DNA of 62,388 nt. Origin: a virus. The position numbers and the translations under genes were made by a program. Each line of letters opens with the position of its first letter. Positions within the stretch are counted from its first letter, which is position 1. The notes beneath the pieces are model-generated. The model searched no databases. It was not told the origin of the DNA and was given only the letters and a program-made list of their open reading frames with translations. Positions 49,558-58,391 of this stretch are shown here, piece by piece. Location: positions 1 through 62,388 of the IMG/VR virus record IMGVR_UViG_3300027985_000703. The stretch is one strand, 5' to 3'.

Positions 49558-51468
49558 CTAGTTGGTGTGGCCGAGAAGCCGGTCCAGTTTGGCCTGGTCC
49601 GCCGGACTTAGGCGCGGGTTCCTTGCCGGGGCCGTGGGCCGGGACAGGTCGACCGGAGGCACGATAGGCGCGGTGCTGCCAGCGGGAGCGGGGGCCGGCG
49701 TCGTAGTCCCGCCGGTTCCGGCGGCCCGGTCGACAAAGTTCTGTAGCAGTACCCGGCGGTTCTGGACAGGGACGCCGTCAACGTCCGCCTGGTGCATCAA
49801 CGCCCCCACATCCTGGTAGGTTAGCCCGGAGACGTTCATCTTTTTCTCGATGTCGTCGCTGAACGCCGCCAACTCGGAGCGGCTGACCCCGATCATGGCA
49901 TAGGTCATCGCAGCCAGGGCGGCATTACCGGAGTCCATCCCCTTGTCTTTGCCCCGAAGCGCATTGTAGTAGCCCGCAGCGATGTCGATGGTCTGGGTGC
50001 GGCTGTAGTCATCCTGCAGCGTGTTGCCCATCAAATACAACGCCCCCATAGCTTGCCGCTGAAACTCGCCGGCCATAGCCTCGTATTTGGCTTTGTTGTC
50101 CTCGAAATCCTTGTTGGACTTGTAGCCGTTGAGCGCAGTGTCGTAGACCAACTGTTCCGTGCCGGCCAGCTCCTGCCGGAAGGCCGTTCTCTGCTTGCGC
50201 AGTTCAGCCGCGGTGGTCTTGCTTTCGTTGGCCTGTTTGTTCCGATAATACTCGGCCTGCGCACCGGTGAGCCCGATCTGCGCCTGCAGCTGCTGGATTT
50301 TGAGCCCCGCTTCCTGCATCGCGTAGCGCGAGGCGACCTTCAACTGAATTTCCGCCGCCCGCAACTGGGTGCTGTCGAGCTTGTACTTCTGCTTCAACTC
50401 CTGGAACTGGGCGGTGTTCATGTTGGCGTATCCGGTCTGCGCCACGTTCATGGCCTCGGACCCGGAGTAGACCCCAGCACGGAAACCGAGCACCGCCAGT
50501 TTGACCCGCTGGCGTTGGCTGACCTCGGCCATACGGATTTTGCCAGCGTCCAGCTTGTCGACCACCTTCTGGTCGTGGTGGTCCAGTTTGATCTTGGCCG
50601 GAGAGTTCAGGACCAACTCAAACCGCTTGGGGTCATGAACATCGGCCCGCGCCACCTTGTTAGGGTCCGGCTGCGCGGCAACGGGGGCCGCGTTACTCGG
50701 CACACCCGCCCAGTTGGATTGTTGCGACTGGTCGGGCAGCTGCTGCGGCAACTGGTCCGGGCCAGGGGCGGCGGACTGCAACGGCGGCTGTGTCGGACCC
50801 GGGACCGCGCCGGACCAGTTGGACCTGGGCGGGGCGGGTTGAGCGTTTTGCGGGGGTTGTGCCAGGTCGGTGGCGGCGAGCGCGGTCTGACCGGGGGCGG
50901 TAACGAACCCGTTTTCATCCATCTGCAGCCCGAAGTGGTTGCGGGTCAGCGCCTCCATGGCCTGCGGATCGCCGTTGGTAGCGGCAATCTGCTGTTGGAC
51001 GTAGGTAAGGACCGCCTTGGACTGGCCGGCCGGGATGCGCAAGGGGGCCGAATTGTTGTTGGTGGGGTCCACGGTCAAGGGCGCAGCAGTCTGACCCTCG
51101 GCATCTGCCAGGCCGAGCCCGACGCTTCCATCGGCCTGGGGCGAGAACACCAGGCGGCGGCCGAGACCGCTGTTGCCGCGTTGTTCGTTCAGTGCCGGGA
51201 TGTGCGGGGTGACAGCATCGGCCACCTGCTGTGCTTGCTGGGCGGTGCCGTCGTCCAGCGACAGGCCGGGAACGCCACCACCGCTCTCGAGCTGTTCAAC
51301 CCACCGATCCTGGTATTGCTTCTGCTCCTTCATGGCGTCGAGCTGCATACGCCCGGACTCCATCTGCAGGGCGTGGGACTCCTGATCCATGCGCAACCGA
51401 GCCCGATCTTGACGAGCTTGGTGGTAGCGGTCCATCGCCCCCAGGAAATAATCTGCTGCTTCTGCCAT
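49558..51468 (-). CDS. Internal virion protein (helical, Gln-rich)
   Basis: This 636-residue protein has a helical N-terminus (YHQARQDRARLRMDQESHALQMESGRMQLDAMKEQKQ), a P/Q/A-rich linker (about 185-260), a helical middle (QKVVDKLDAGKIRMAEVSQRQR...) and a P/A/T tail before a last short helix. This plan, with its place before the giant gene, fits a second ejection protein. The ATG at 51468 was chosen over a distant upstream start because of the GGGTGA site and close packing to the previous gene. Confidence 0.65.
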   Translation of the reverse strand: MAEAADYFLGAMDRYHQARQDRARLRMDQESHALQMESGRMQLDAMKEQKQYQDRWVEQLESGGGVPGLSLDDGTAQQAQQVADAVTPHIPALNEQRGNSGLGRRLVFSPQADGSVGLGLADAEGQTAAPLTVDPTNNNSAPLRIPAGQSKAVLTYVQQQIAATNGDPQAMEALTRNHFGLQMDENGFVTAPGQTALAATDLAQPPQNAQPAPPRSNWSGAVPGPTQPPLQSAAPGPDQLPQQLPDQSQQSNWAGVPSNAAPVAAQPDPNKVARADVHDPKRFELVLNSPAKIKLDHHDQKVVDKLDAGKIRMAEVSQRQRVKLAVLGFRAGVYSGSEAMNVAQTGYANMNTAQFQELKQKYKLDSTQLRAAEIQLKVASRYAMQEAGLKIQQLQAQIGLTGAQAEYYRNKQANESKTTAAELRKQRTAFRQELAGTEQLVYDTALNGYKSNKDFEDNKAKYEAMAGEFQRQAMGALYLMGNTLQDDYSRTQTIDIAAGYYNALRGKDKGMDSGNAALAAMTYAMIGVSRSELAAFSDDIEKKMNVSGLTYQDVGALMHQADVDGVPVQNRRVLLQNFVDRAAGTGGTTTPAPAPAGSTAPIVPPVDLSRPTAPARNPRLSPADQAKLDRLLGHTN

Positions 51469-51472
51469 CACA

Positions 51473-52069
51473 TCACCCAATCGCGCCGCCAACGGCGCTG
51501 CCAAGACTCGCTCCGGCCGCTGCACCGGCAGGGCCACCGTAGATACCGCCGATCACCGCGCCGCCGAGGGACAGCAGCTGACCGGTAAACGACTTCTTGG
51601 CTGCTGCCGCCGCCTGCTTGCGCTGCTGCTCGTTGGCCGCGAACTGCGTCAGGTTGGCAGAGCCATTGTTGATCATATCCTCGCTGACCTGCATGAGGTC
51701 TGAACGCAGCGACTCGTTGCGGCTACGCTGCTGCGCCCGGGCGGTGTTGACCGCACTACCGGCACTGAGGGCCGCCAGCCCGTTCTGGCTGTGGGACACC
51801 TGCATCCGTTGCGCGGCCGTCAACCCGCCGGCATAGCGGGACTGGGTACGGGCGCTCATGGCGGACAACTGGCCGGGGAGCAGCTTGGCCTGCCGCTGCG
51901 CCGACGCCACCAGCGACCGGGAGTTGGTGTCCCCCGCCAACTCGTCCAGCAGCGGGACGTAGTTCTTCTCGAAATTCGCCTGTCGTTGCTGGTACAGGCC
52001 GGAGAGCACCTGTTCGTGGTTCTGGCCAGACCTGATCGTCGCCAGCGCGGGTTGATTGAAAAATGCCAT
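51473..52069 (-). CDS. Small internal virion protein (Gly-rich C-terminus)
   Basis: This 198-residue protein is Ala/Gln-rich and helical, ending in glycine-alanine hydrophobic repeats (LLSLGGAVIGGIYGGPAGAAAGASLGSAVGG), a form common in podovirus proteins that insert in the host membrane during ejection. GGAGGAAG precedes the ATG at 52069. ATGA overlap with the gene before it. Confidence 0.65.
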   Translation of the reverse strand: MAFFNQPALATIRSGQNHEQVLSGLYQQRQANFEKNYVPLLDELAGDTNSRSLVASAQRQAKLLPGQLSAMSARTQSRYAGGLTAAQRMQVSHSQNGLAALSAGSAVNTARAQQRSRNESLRSDLMQVSEDMINNGSANLTQFAANEQQRKQAAAAAKKSFTGQLLSLGGAVIGGIYGGPAGAAAGASLGSAVGGAIG

Positions 52070-52701
52070 CAACGCTTCCTCCCGTTAGCAAACCGGCGAC
52101 TAGGGCCGCTTGCCACCGAACCCGAGCCGAACAGCTGGTCCTGATACGCCGCGTCGAGCGCGTTCTGCTCGTTCCAGTAGTCGTTGTTGATTTTCCCGGA
52201 TTCGCCGGCTTTGTTGACGCCGTAGGCCGCAGCCACGCTGCCGGCATTGATGAGCTGGCTGCGCTTATCAGTGCGTTCCTGGAACCGGCGCATCTCGGCA
52301 TCGTTGGCGATCCGTGCCAGGGCTGACTGCCCTTGGAGGGTCCGCGTCTGCCCGGCCAAGCCGCCTTTGGCACCCCCCATCAGCCGACTGGTGCCGCCAA
52401 TCGCCGCCGTGTTGCGGGCGGTCAGGGCCCCCAGGCTTTGGCTGGCGGCCATGTTGCTGCTGTGTTCAGCCACCGCCATCGGGTTGCCCCGCAGCCGTTT
52501 GACCTGTGCCGCCGCCAGGGACGAAATGTCCGCGCTGGTAGCACCGGCCTCGCGGTGGCCAGTCTCACGCTTCACGTCGGCCAGGTAGCCGTCGAGAACC
52601 TTGCCCTGGTAGCCCTGGCCGAGGTCGAGCATCCGCTGCGCATTGCGGGCGGCTACCTTCTCATACTCGGGCGTCTTGGGCTTTTTGCTGCCACCTGCCA
52701 T
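52069..52701 (-). CDS. Internal virion-associated protein
   Basis: This 210-residue protein is basic at both ends (MAGGSKKPKTPEYEKV; GPSRRFANGRKR) with A/S/Q-rich helices in between. It lies between the connector-type genes and the ejection proteins, coupled on both sides by ATGA. Probably a virion core protein; no family recognised. Confidence 0.6.
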   Translation of the reverse strand: MAGGSKKPKTPEYEKVAARNAQRMLDLGQGYQGKVLDGYLADVKRETGHREAGATSADISSLAAAQVKRLRGNPMAVAEHSSNMAASQSLGALTARNTAAIGGTSRLMGGAKGGLAGQTRTLQGQSALARIANDAEMRRFQERTDKRSQLINAGSVAAAYGVNKAGESGKINNDYWNEQNALDAAYQDQLFGSGSVASGPSRRFANGRKR

Positions 52702-53093
52702 CAGAGGCTCCTTGCGTAAGTCACTTCCACCGGGCGGAAGCCCAGCGGCGGGGCCACCCGTTCCCAGCCCTGGCGGGCAGTACGGAACTGCAGCTCCTTG
52801 AAACCATACCGGCGGGCAAGCTCGGCCACACCGTCCAGGGCGGCGGACAAGTCGCTGATCGCGCCGGTGAACGCCGCCGCCACCCACACCAGCAAAACAT
52901 CCTCGTCGACTGCGGTCAGGACGACGAAACCCTCGTCACCCACCCAATGCAGCGTGGCCGAGGGCGTGAACAGGGCGTCGAACACATCGTCGGGATCCTC
53001 ACCGATGCCCGTGGCGGCGGCATGGACCGCCGGGTGGATACGGGCTATCGCATGGGCCAGTTCGCCCAGTGGCACCGCCTCAGAGACCACCAT
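52701..53093 (-). CDS. Acetyltransferase-fold-like virion gene
   Basis: A 130-residue protein with a beta-alpha plan: 'EGFVVLTAVDEDVLLVWVAAAF', a helix (DLSAALDGVAELARRYG), then 'FKELQFRTARQGWERVAPPLGFRPVEVTYARS'. The ending resembles GNAT-like proteins placed in podovirus structural operons. No clear acetyl-CoA-binding Q/R-x2-G-x-G/A motif, so activity is doubtful. Overlaps its neighbour by 14 bases. Confidence 0.5.
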   Translation of the reverse strand: MVVSEAVPLGELAHAIARIHPAVHAAATGIGEDPDDVFDALFTPSATLHWVGDEGFVVLTAVDEDVLLVWVAAAFTGAISDLSAALDGVAELARRYGFKELQFRTARQGWERVAPPLGFRPVEVTYARSL

Positions 53094-53640
53094 ACCGGAC
53101 CCTCATAACCCGGCCGCTGTTGCGACCCGTTGCATGGGACCGTGCCCGGTCGATACCGGTTCGGTACAGCTGCCGGTGGTAGTCGGCCAGTTTGGCGTCG
53201 AACCAGCCATACTGGGGCAGCGCGTACAACCGGGCCAGCGCCCCCGAAGTCAGGGTCTCAAGCCAGGGCTCCACGATCTCGTAGTCCATGTCCCCGTCCA
53301 GCGGGGCGATGGTCAGGCTGATCTCCAGTTCCAAGTCGCCCTCGAAGCCCTCGGGTATGTAGACCCGGCCGGCGTTGACGGTCGGCCAGGGCACCCCTTC
53401 GGTGAACACGACATGGTTGCCGTCGATAGCCACGCGGCGGATACCCACCGCCGACGTGCCCCAGGGGATGTCCAGCGTGTAGTAGTTGTCCGGCACAACG
53501 GTGAGTTGCAGCGTCACCCGGTACACGTTGGTCTCGCGCAGGAACTCAGCGGTGGCAAACCGGGCGCAGCGTTCGTGCAGCACCGGCATTGCATCAGGGA
53601 TTTCTGCGGCCGACAACGCGGCGATGGTCTGGATCAGCAT
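53080..53640 (-). CDS. Tail/connector protein
   Basis: This 186-residue protein is strand-rich in the middle (NVYRVTLQLTVVPDNYYTLDIPWG) with an acidic stretch before a C-terminal helix pair (WLETLTSGALARLYALPQYGWFDAKLADYHRQLY). It follows the adaptor-like gene and fits a head-tail joining or tail component. Family not named. Confidence 0.6.
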   Translation of the reverse strand: MLIQTIAALSAAEIPDAMPVLHERCARFATAEFLRETNVYRVTLQLTVVPDNYYTLDIPWGTSAVGIRRVAIDGNHVVFTEGVPWPTVNAGRVYIPEGFEGDLELEISLTIAPLDGDMDYEIVEPWLETLTSGALARLYALPQYGWFDAKLADYHRQLYRTGIDRARSHATGRNSGRVMRVRYGGL

Positions 53641-53643
53641 TCG

Positions 53644-54273
53644 TTACGACCCCTGTTTGGTCAGCCCCATGGCCGCGTCGAACAAGGCTTTGTGCTCGGC
53701 GGCACGGGAGCGGGATTCCTCGCTCTCGAGCTGCTTGAGGTAGGCCCGGTAGCAAACGTAGTCGACCAAGGGTGCCAGGTATATGTCCGCCACCGGCAGC
53801 AAGTCCGTGGTGGCCGTCACCGGAGCCGGCTTGGCGCAATAGGTGACACTCAACTTGCCCGTACCGTCGTTCGGTGGGTACACCCAAAAACCCATCGGAT
53901 CGACTTCGGACGGCATGACCTGCGACACCAGGGCTGCCGGGGTCGCCAGCTGCCAGTCGGGCATCAGCGCATCCATCTGCGCGATGGGGAAAGTACGACA
54001 GAACCGCCCGGGGGCGGCAGGTGTTCCGTTGTGGTTGACCCGTAGCACCTTGAGGCCACCGCTGGGCAGCTTCTGGAGCGTACCGGCCACCAGCGACACT
54101 TCGCTAGTAACAGCCCCGGCCGCCGGGTTGTGCCGCAGCACCTCCAACGCGCCTTCATTGATGTGCTGGTACAGCTCAGTGTCGAGCCACTGCACGCCAC
54201 CGGTCTCTTTATCGCCCAGCAGCTCCCGTGCGCGGGTAAAGATCTCCTGGACCGTCAGCGTTCCGGCAGCCAT
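53644..54273 (-). CDS. Head-tail adaptor (DUF6682-like)
   Basis: A 209-residue protein: N-terminal helices (LTVQEIFTRARELL...VQWLDTELYQHINEGALEVLRHNP), a beta sandwich (AGTLQKLPSGGLKVLRVNHN; 'PMGFWVYPPNDGTGKLSVTYCAKP'), and C-terminal helices (APLVDYVCYRAYLKQLESEESRSRAAEHKALF). I associate this layout with DUF6682, adaptor-like proteins that bind the portal ring. Close after the capsid gene. Confidence 0.65.
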   Translation of the reverse strand: MAAGTLTVQEIFTRARELLGDKETGGVQWLDTELYQHINEGALEVLRHNPAAGAVTSEVSLVAGTLQKLPSGGLKVLRVNHNGTPAAPGRFCRTFPIAQMDALMPDWQLATPAALVSQVMPSEVDPMGFWVYPPNDGTGKLSVTYCAKPAPVTATTDLLPVADIYLAPLVDYVCYRAYLKQLESEESRSRAAEHKALFDAAMGLTKQGS

Positions 54274-54279
54274 GGCTCA

Positions 54280-54459
54280 TTACTCCTTGGCAGCAGCGCC
54301 GCGCTTCTTGGTCTCGACAACCGGCACCAGGCCAGCTTCGATGCAATCTTGTTCGTGTGCCTCGGGCACCTCACGCTCCTGGCCGGCGTCAAAGTGAACG
54401 ACGTGGCCGGAAGGGGTACACACACGAAGGTCGGTAGTTCGGTGGTTCTTGAAAATCAT
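54280..54459 (-). CDS. Small capsid-operon protein (59 residues)
   Basis: The ATG has AGGAG 7 bases upstream. The product (MIFKNHRTTDLRVCTPSGHVVHF...) begins with strands and ends in a basic KK-R tail. It sits between the capsid terminator and the adaptor gene. It may be a small head decoration or joining protein. Too short to classify. Confidence 0.6.
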   Translation of the reverse strand: MIFKNHRTTDLRVCTPSGHVVHFDAGQEREVPEAHEQDCIEAGLVPVVETKKRGAAAKE

Positions 54460-54467
54460 GCGACGCT

Positions 54468-54510
54468 CCTAAAAAAAGGGGGTGACGGGCTGTCCGGGGC
54501 CCGCCACCCC
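54468..54510 (-). terminator. Terminator after major capsid gene
   Basis: Minus-strand GGGTGGCGGGC and GCCCGTCACCC form a long stem around CCCGGACA, followed by CCTTTTTTT. Partial termination here would give more capsid message than downstream tail message. Confidence 0.85.
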
Positions 54511-54517
54511 AAACCGA

Positions 54518-55642
54518 TTACACAGCCATGTCGACCGCGATAACGCCGTAGTCCTGCTTGACGGTGCCGTCAGCGGACATCTTGGCGCCCTTGAACTTGG
54601 GCTTCTTGAAGCCGAAAATCTTGCCGTAAGCGATACCCTGGGTGTTGCCGTAGTCCATGTGGTCGCGCTCGTCCCACTCACCGACGCCCAGGTCAACGAA
54701 GGCCAGCGCCTGAGCACCACACAGCAGCGCACGGGAACCGTCGATGGCGTTGGCTGCACCCCACTTGGTGACAGCGCCCTTGGTGGTGTAGACGTGACGG
54801 AACTCGTGGATCATCATGCCGTCGACCATGAAGGACTCGGTGCCGGCCCACAGCGGGTTGGCGGTACCACGGGCCAGAGCCAGCTGGCTGTTGGCCATGA
54901 AGTCGGCGTCCAGTTTCAGGTTGGCCATGGCCGCCGGGTTCAGGAACAGGTGGTAGATCTCACTGTTGCCCGCACCGCGCACACCGCGCAGGTAGCGTTC
55001 CTTGGCAATCGCCTGCAGCTGGACGATGTGCTTGTAGCCCATCTTGTCGCCGGCGGTGATTGCGGTGGTGTCGCCCTGCGCGATAGTGGTGCCGCTGATA
55101 CGCAGGTGGCGCTCGGAAGACGGCGCGGCCACGTCGGCGGCATAGGCCAGGTCGCCCAGGTTCTGGCCGGTGGTCTTGACAGCACGGGCCTTGCCGTTGG
55201 TGTGGTTGGTGTAGGCGATACCGGCCATGGTAAGGAACGCCAGCTGGTCCATGCGGTCCGCCAGCCAGTAGGACAGCTGGTCCTTGGCTTCGGTACGGAA
55301 GTTCACAACGGACTTCTGGTTGTTCAGCTTACCGGTGGTGACGTGACCGTTACGCAGCTGGTCGATCTGGATCACGTCATCGTAGGCTTTCAGTGCAGCC
55401 TCGTTGCCGGCCAGAGTGTAATCCCCGACCACGCCATCTTCTTCGATGTCCGGTACGAGGGTGATGGTGGCTTGGGTGCCGCGCTCGGTCTTGGTCAGCT
55501 CGGTGATGCGCTGGATCAGGGCATTCTTACCGGTGCCGGTAAAGCGGGTCATGAAGGAGTTTTCGCGGGCCTGGTGCCATACATCACGGGACCAGACGTT
55601 CTTTTGCTCGCTAGTGAGCGCGGTAAAGTTAGTAGCTGCCAT
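54518..55642 (-). CDS. Major capsid protein (N4-gp56/DUF4043 type)
   Basis: This 374-residue protein opens 'FTALTSEQKNVWSRDVWHQARENSFMTRFTGTG', continues with an E-loop-like strand section (ERGTQATITLVPDIEEDGVVGDYTLAGNE) and 'LNNQKSVVNFRTEAKDQLSYWLADRMDQLAFLTMAG', the pattern of the N4-gp56/DUF4043 capsid family, HK97 fold. It forms the head shell on the scaffold. It is the first gene of the leftward structural operon. GAGG precedes the ATG; a 160-base leader contains a stem-loop. Confidence 0.9.
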   Translation of the reverse strand: MAATNFTALTSEQKNVWSRDVWHQARENSFMTRFTGTGKNALIQRITELTKTERGTQATITLVPDIEEDGVVGDYTLAGNEAALKAYDDVIQIDQLRNGHVTTGKLNNQKSVVNFRTEAKDQLSYWLADRMDQLAFLTMAGIAYTNHTNGKARAVKTTGQNLGDLAYAADVAAPSSERHLRISGTTIAQGDTTAITAGDKMGYKHIVQLQAIAKERYLRGVRGAGNSEIYHLFLNPAAMANLKLDADFMANSQLALARGTANPLWAGTESFMVDGMMIHEFRHVYTTKGAVTKWGAANAIDGSRALLCGAQALAFVDLGVGEWDERDHMDYGNTQGIAYGKIFGFKKPKFKGAKMSADGTVKQDYGVIAVDMAV

Positions 55643-55662
55643 TGCTGCCTCTGCAAGTTGTT

Positions 55663-55693
55663 GTCCTGACCGCTAGGAACAAGCGGCAAGGAC
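55663..55693 (-). other. Stem-loop in capsid message leader
   Basis: GTCCT-GA-CCGCT-AGGAACA-AGCGG-CA-AGGAC folds into two 5-bp stems with an internal loop, starting 21 bases before the capsid start codon on the minus strand. It could protect the message or control translation. Confidence 0.5.
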
Positions 55694-55803
55694 GGGGAAA
55701 TTCCGTTCTCTGTGCTTGTCCCTTGACGCGGGGCGGACGCTTGCGCAGTGGAGCCTGGCTGCGGGCAGGGGCCGGGTGACGGGGGCCAATCGAAATTACC
55801 GCC

Positions 55804-55872
55804 ATGATAGCAGTGTTACTGGGGAAATAGAATACAGTTACACTGTAAAAACAACGTGCCCGGTGAGATAAT
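55804..55872. promoter_or_regulatory. Divergent capsid/fibre promoter region with paired palindromes
   Basis: CAGTGTTACTG (55811-55821) and TACAGTTACACTGTA (55833-55847, a perfect 15-base palindrome with central 3) have centres 24 bp apart. Leftward, TATCAT (55809-55804) lies 7 bp from the first centre. Rightward, GATAAT (55867-55872) lies 27 bp from the second centre. One pair thus faces both the capsid and the fibre operons. Confidence 0.8.
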
Positions 55873-55901
55873 GCCCAAAATCCACCTTCCGAGGGCCCAC
55901 A

Positions 55902-56273
55902 ATGGCGGACCAACTCGACTTTGACATTGATGTTACCGAGGGTGCGGACTTTCAGATGGAGATGCACCTGGGGGAGGACGGGTTAGACCTGGACCTCACC
56001 GGGGCGACTTTTCTGGCGCAGATCCGCGACGACTTCCAACAAACGTCCCCTGTCCGGGCGACCTTCACGGTCAGCGCCCCCATTCCGACAAATGGCAAGT
56101 TCTACCTGCAGCTGGCCAACGCCGACACCGTGAACCTGTTTCCCGCCGCCGGCCCACTGCAGCGGCAAACCCGCGGGGGTTTCTATGACGTGTTCATGAC
56201 GCTCAACAACGTCCGTACCCGTCTGGTCGGCGGGCGGGTGTTGTACCACCAAGCGATCTCCCGGAGTGTATAA
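55902..56273 (+). CDS. Fibre-associated beta-domain protein
   Basis: This 123-residue, strand-rich protein (GADFQMEMHLGEDGLDLDLTGATFLAQIRDD..., GKFYLQLANADTVNLFPAAG) has the look of small immunoglobulin- or BppU-like domains that tie fibres to a tail. It is the first gene of the rightward fibre operon and its stop abuts the large fibre start. Confidence 0.6.
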   Translation: MADQLDFDIDVTEGADFQMEMHLGEDGLDLDLTGATFLAQIRDDFQQTSPVRATFTVSAPIPTNGKFYLQLANADTVNLFPAAGPLQRQTRGGFYDVFMTLNNVRTRLVGGRVLYHQAISRSV

Positions 56274-58376
56274 ATGGCCTTTACTCTGACGATTACCCCT
56301 CCGGCAAACGGGGCTAGTGCCGTGGTGCAGCCGGGCGGGAGCACGACCATGACCGTGGCGGCGAGCGCACCCCCCACGGCGGTGAGCGTGGCCGCTACAC
56401 CGGGACAAGTGCCAGCCGCCGTGATCGCCGCGACCTTGGCAACCATGGCCGCCAACGAAGCTGCCGCAGCCGCCAGTGAGGTCGCCGCAGCCAACAGTGA
56501 AGCTGCCGCAGCCGCCAGTGAGGTCGCCGCAGCCAACAGTGAAGCTGCCGCAGCCAACAGTGAAGCTGCCGCAGCCGCCAGTGAAGCTGCCGCAGCCGCC
56601 AGTGAGGTCGCCGCAGCCAACAGTGAAGCTGCCGCAGCCAACAGTGAAGCTGCCGCAGCCAACAGTGAAGCTGCCGCAGCCGCCAGTGCTACATCAGCTT
56701 CGGGCAGTGCCACCACCGCCACCACCAAAGCGGGGGAGGCGGCCGCAAGTGCTACCAGCGCATCGGCTAGTGCCACCACCGCCACCACGCAGGCGGGGGT
56801 AGCCACCACGCAGGCGGGCAACGCAAGCGCCAGCGCAGCAGCAGCCGCCGCATCCGCTGCCGCTGCCGCCACAGCGGTCGACAACTTCGATGACACCTAC
56901 CTGGGCGCAAAAACCAGCGACCCGGCCCTAGACAACGATGGTGACCCCCTGACCATCGGGGCCATGTACTTCGACAGCGTGGGCGGCCAGATGCGCCTAT
57001 ACACCGCCATCGGTTGGGTAGATATTTCAACCGCGGTGGCCACGACACTGGAACGATTCCGGTTCACCGCCAGCGCCGGGCAGACCGTGTTCAGTGGTGC
57101 CGACGATAGCGCCCGCACGCTGACCCTGACCCCTGCCTTTGCCGCCGTGCTGCTTAACGGGGCGCTGCTGGATGAATCCGACTACACCGTGACGGGTAGC
57201 AGCGTGACCCTGGTCAGCGGCGCAACCGCCGGTGATGAGCTGGTCGTACTGGCATTCGGGGTGTTCCAGGCCGCAGACACCGTAAGCAAGAGCCTAGGCG
57301 GCACCTTCGACGGTCCGGTAAACCATGCGGGGACACTGAAAAGGGGCGGTGTCGACGTGGCGGTGGAAACCGGTCTGGGGCTGCGCAACAAGATCGTAGA
57401 TGGCCGGTTTGATTTCTGGTACGAGGGCACCAGCCAGACCACGATGGGCTACGGCTCCGCAACCATGTGGGTGTCCCACAACGCCGGGTCGACAAAAGTC
57501 CACTCGCGGCAGGCGCTAACTCCCGGTGTAGACCTCCCGGCGGTCGAGTGCCCCTCAGCCAAGCACTACTCGCGCACGGTCGTTACCTCCGTTGCGGGGG
57601 CGTCAAACAATGCTTTGCTGTACCACCGGATCGAAGACGTGCGTGTGCTGGCGGGTAAGAACGCAGTGCTGTCGTTCTATGCCCGCGCCGACGCCCCAAA
57701 GAACATGACCGCCGAGCTGAACCAGCATTTCGGTAGCGGGGGCAGCGCCAATGTTGAAGGCATTGGGACCACGAAACTGGCGCTGACCACCGAGTGGGCG
57801 CGGTACAAAGTGCCGGTGGCCATCCCGAGCGTGCAGGGGAAGACCATTGTCGACGGCACTAATTGTTACCTGCGAGTGCTCTTGTGGTTCGACGCCGGCA
57901 GCGACTACGCCGCCCGGACAGATTCTCTGGGCCAACAGTCCGGCACCTTCGACATTGCCTGCGTGCAGCTGGAAGAGGGCACGGAAATGACGCCGTTCGA
58001 GGAATTGCCGTTGAGCTTGAGCATGGCCCGGGTGGACAGGTACTACGAAACCTCTTACCCCCACGAAACCGTGTTGGGGGCCATCACCTACAACGGGTCG
58101 CATGGCGTTCGGGCCGCCGCAGCTACCGTCACGCTGCAGTGCGGGATACGGTTCCGCGCCCAGAAACGGGCCTTGCCAGCGGTCGCTATATATAACCCGT
58201 CCACGGGGGCTTCCGCCTCGGTTCGGGATGCCTCCGCCTCGACAGACGTGGCCGTTACATCCCCCGTCAGCGGCGAAGGGTACAGCCGAAACGGACTGCT
58301 AGCCATCACCCTTGCGACTACGGCGACGGCGATTAACGCCTATTACCTGCATTTCGTGGCAGACGCCCGCCTCTAA
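56274..58376 (+). CDS. Tail fibre with alanine heptad repeats
   Basis: This 700-residue protein has a strand-rich N-terminus (about 1-60). Residues about 62-138 are eleven heptads of the E-[AV]-A-A-A-[AN]-S type, then further A/S/T repeats to about 200, which form a trimeric coiled shaft. A connector (FDDTYLGAKTSDPALDNDGDPLTIGAMYFDS) and two strand-rich domains follow, the last one (FDFWYEGTSQTTMGYG...; 'TFDIACVQLEEGTEMTPFEELP') being the carbohydrate-module-like tip seen in podovirus fibres. Confidence 0.8.
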   Translation: MAFTLTITPPANGASAVVQPGGSTTMTVAASAPPTAVSVAATPGQVPAAVIAATLATMAANEAAAAASEVAAANSEAAAAASEVAAANSEAAAANSEAAAAASEAAAAASEVAAANSEAAAANSEAAAANSEAAAAASATSASGSATTATTKAGEAAASATSASASATTATTQAGVATTQAGNASASAAAAAASAAAAATAVDNFDDTYLGAKTSDPALDNDGDPLTIGAMYFDSVGGQMRLYTAIGWVDISTAVATTLERFRFTASAGQTVFSGADDSARTLTLTPAFAAVLLNGALLDESDYTVTGSSVTLVSGATAGDELVVLAFGVFQAADTVSKSLGGTFDGPVNHAGTLKRGGVDVAVETGLGLRNKIVDGRFDFWYEGTSQTTMGYGSATMWVSHNAGSTKVHSRQALTPGVDLPAVECPSAKHYSRTVVTSVAGASNNALLYHRIEDVRVLAGKNAVLSFYARADAPKNMTAELNQHFGSGGSANVEGIGTTKLALTTEWARYKVPVAIPSVQGKTIVDGTNCYLRVLLWFDAGSDYAARTDSLGQQSGTFDIACVQLEEGTEMTPFEELPLSLSMARVDRYYETSYPHETVLGAITYNGSHGVRAAAATVTLQCGIRFRAQKRALPAVAIYNPSTGASASVRDASASTDVAVTSPVSGEGYSRNGLLAITLATTATAINAYYLHFVADARL
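56457..56687 (+). repeat. Eleven 21-bp repeats in fibre gene
   Basis: Tandem units GAAGCTGCCGCAGCC[GCC/AAC]AGT and GAGGTCGCCGCAGCCAACAGT, coding for seven residues each. Nearly identical DNA units allow unit gain or loss by slippage and so a change of shaft length. Confidence 0.85.
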
Positions 58377-58391
58377 TACCAGGAGACCAAC

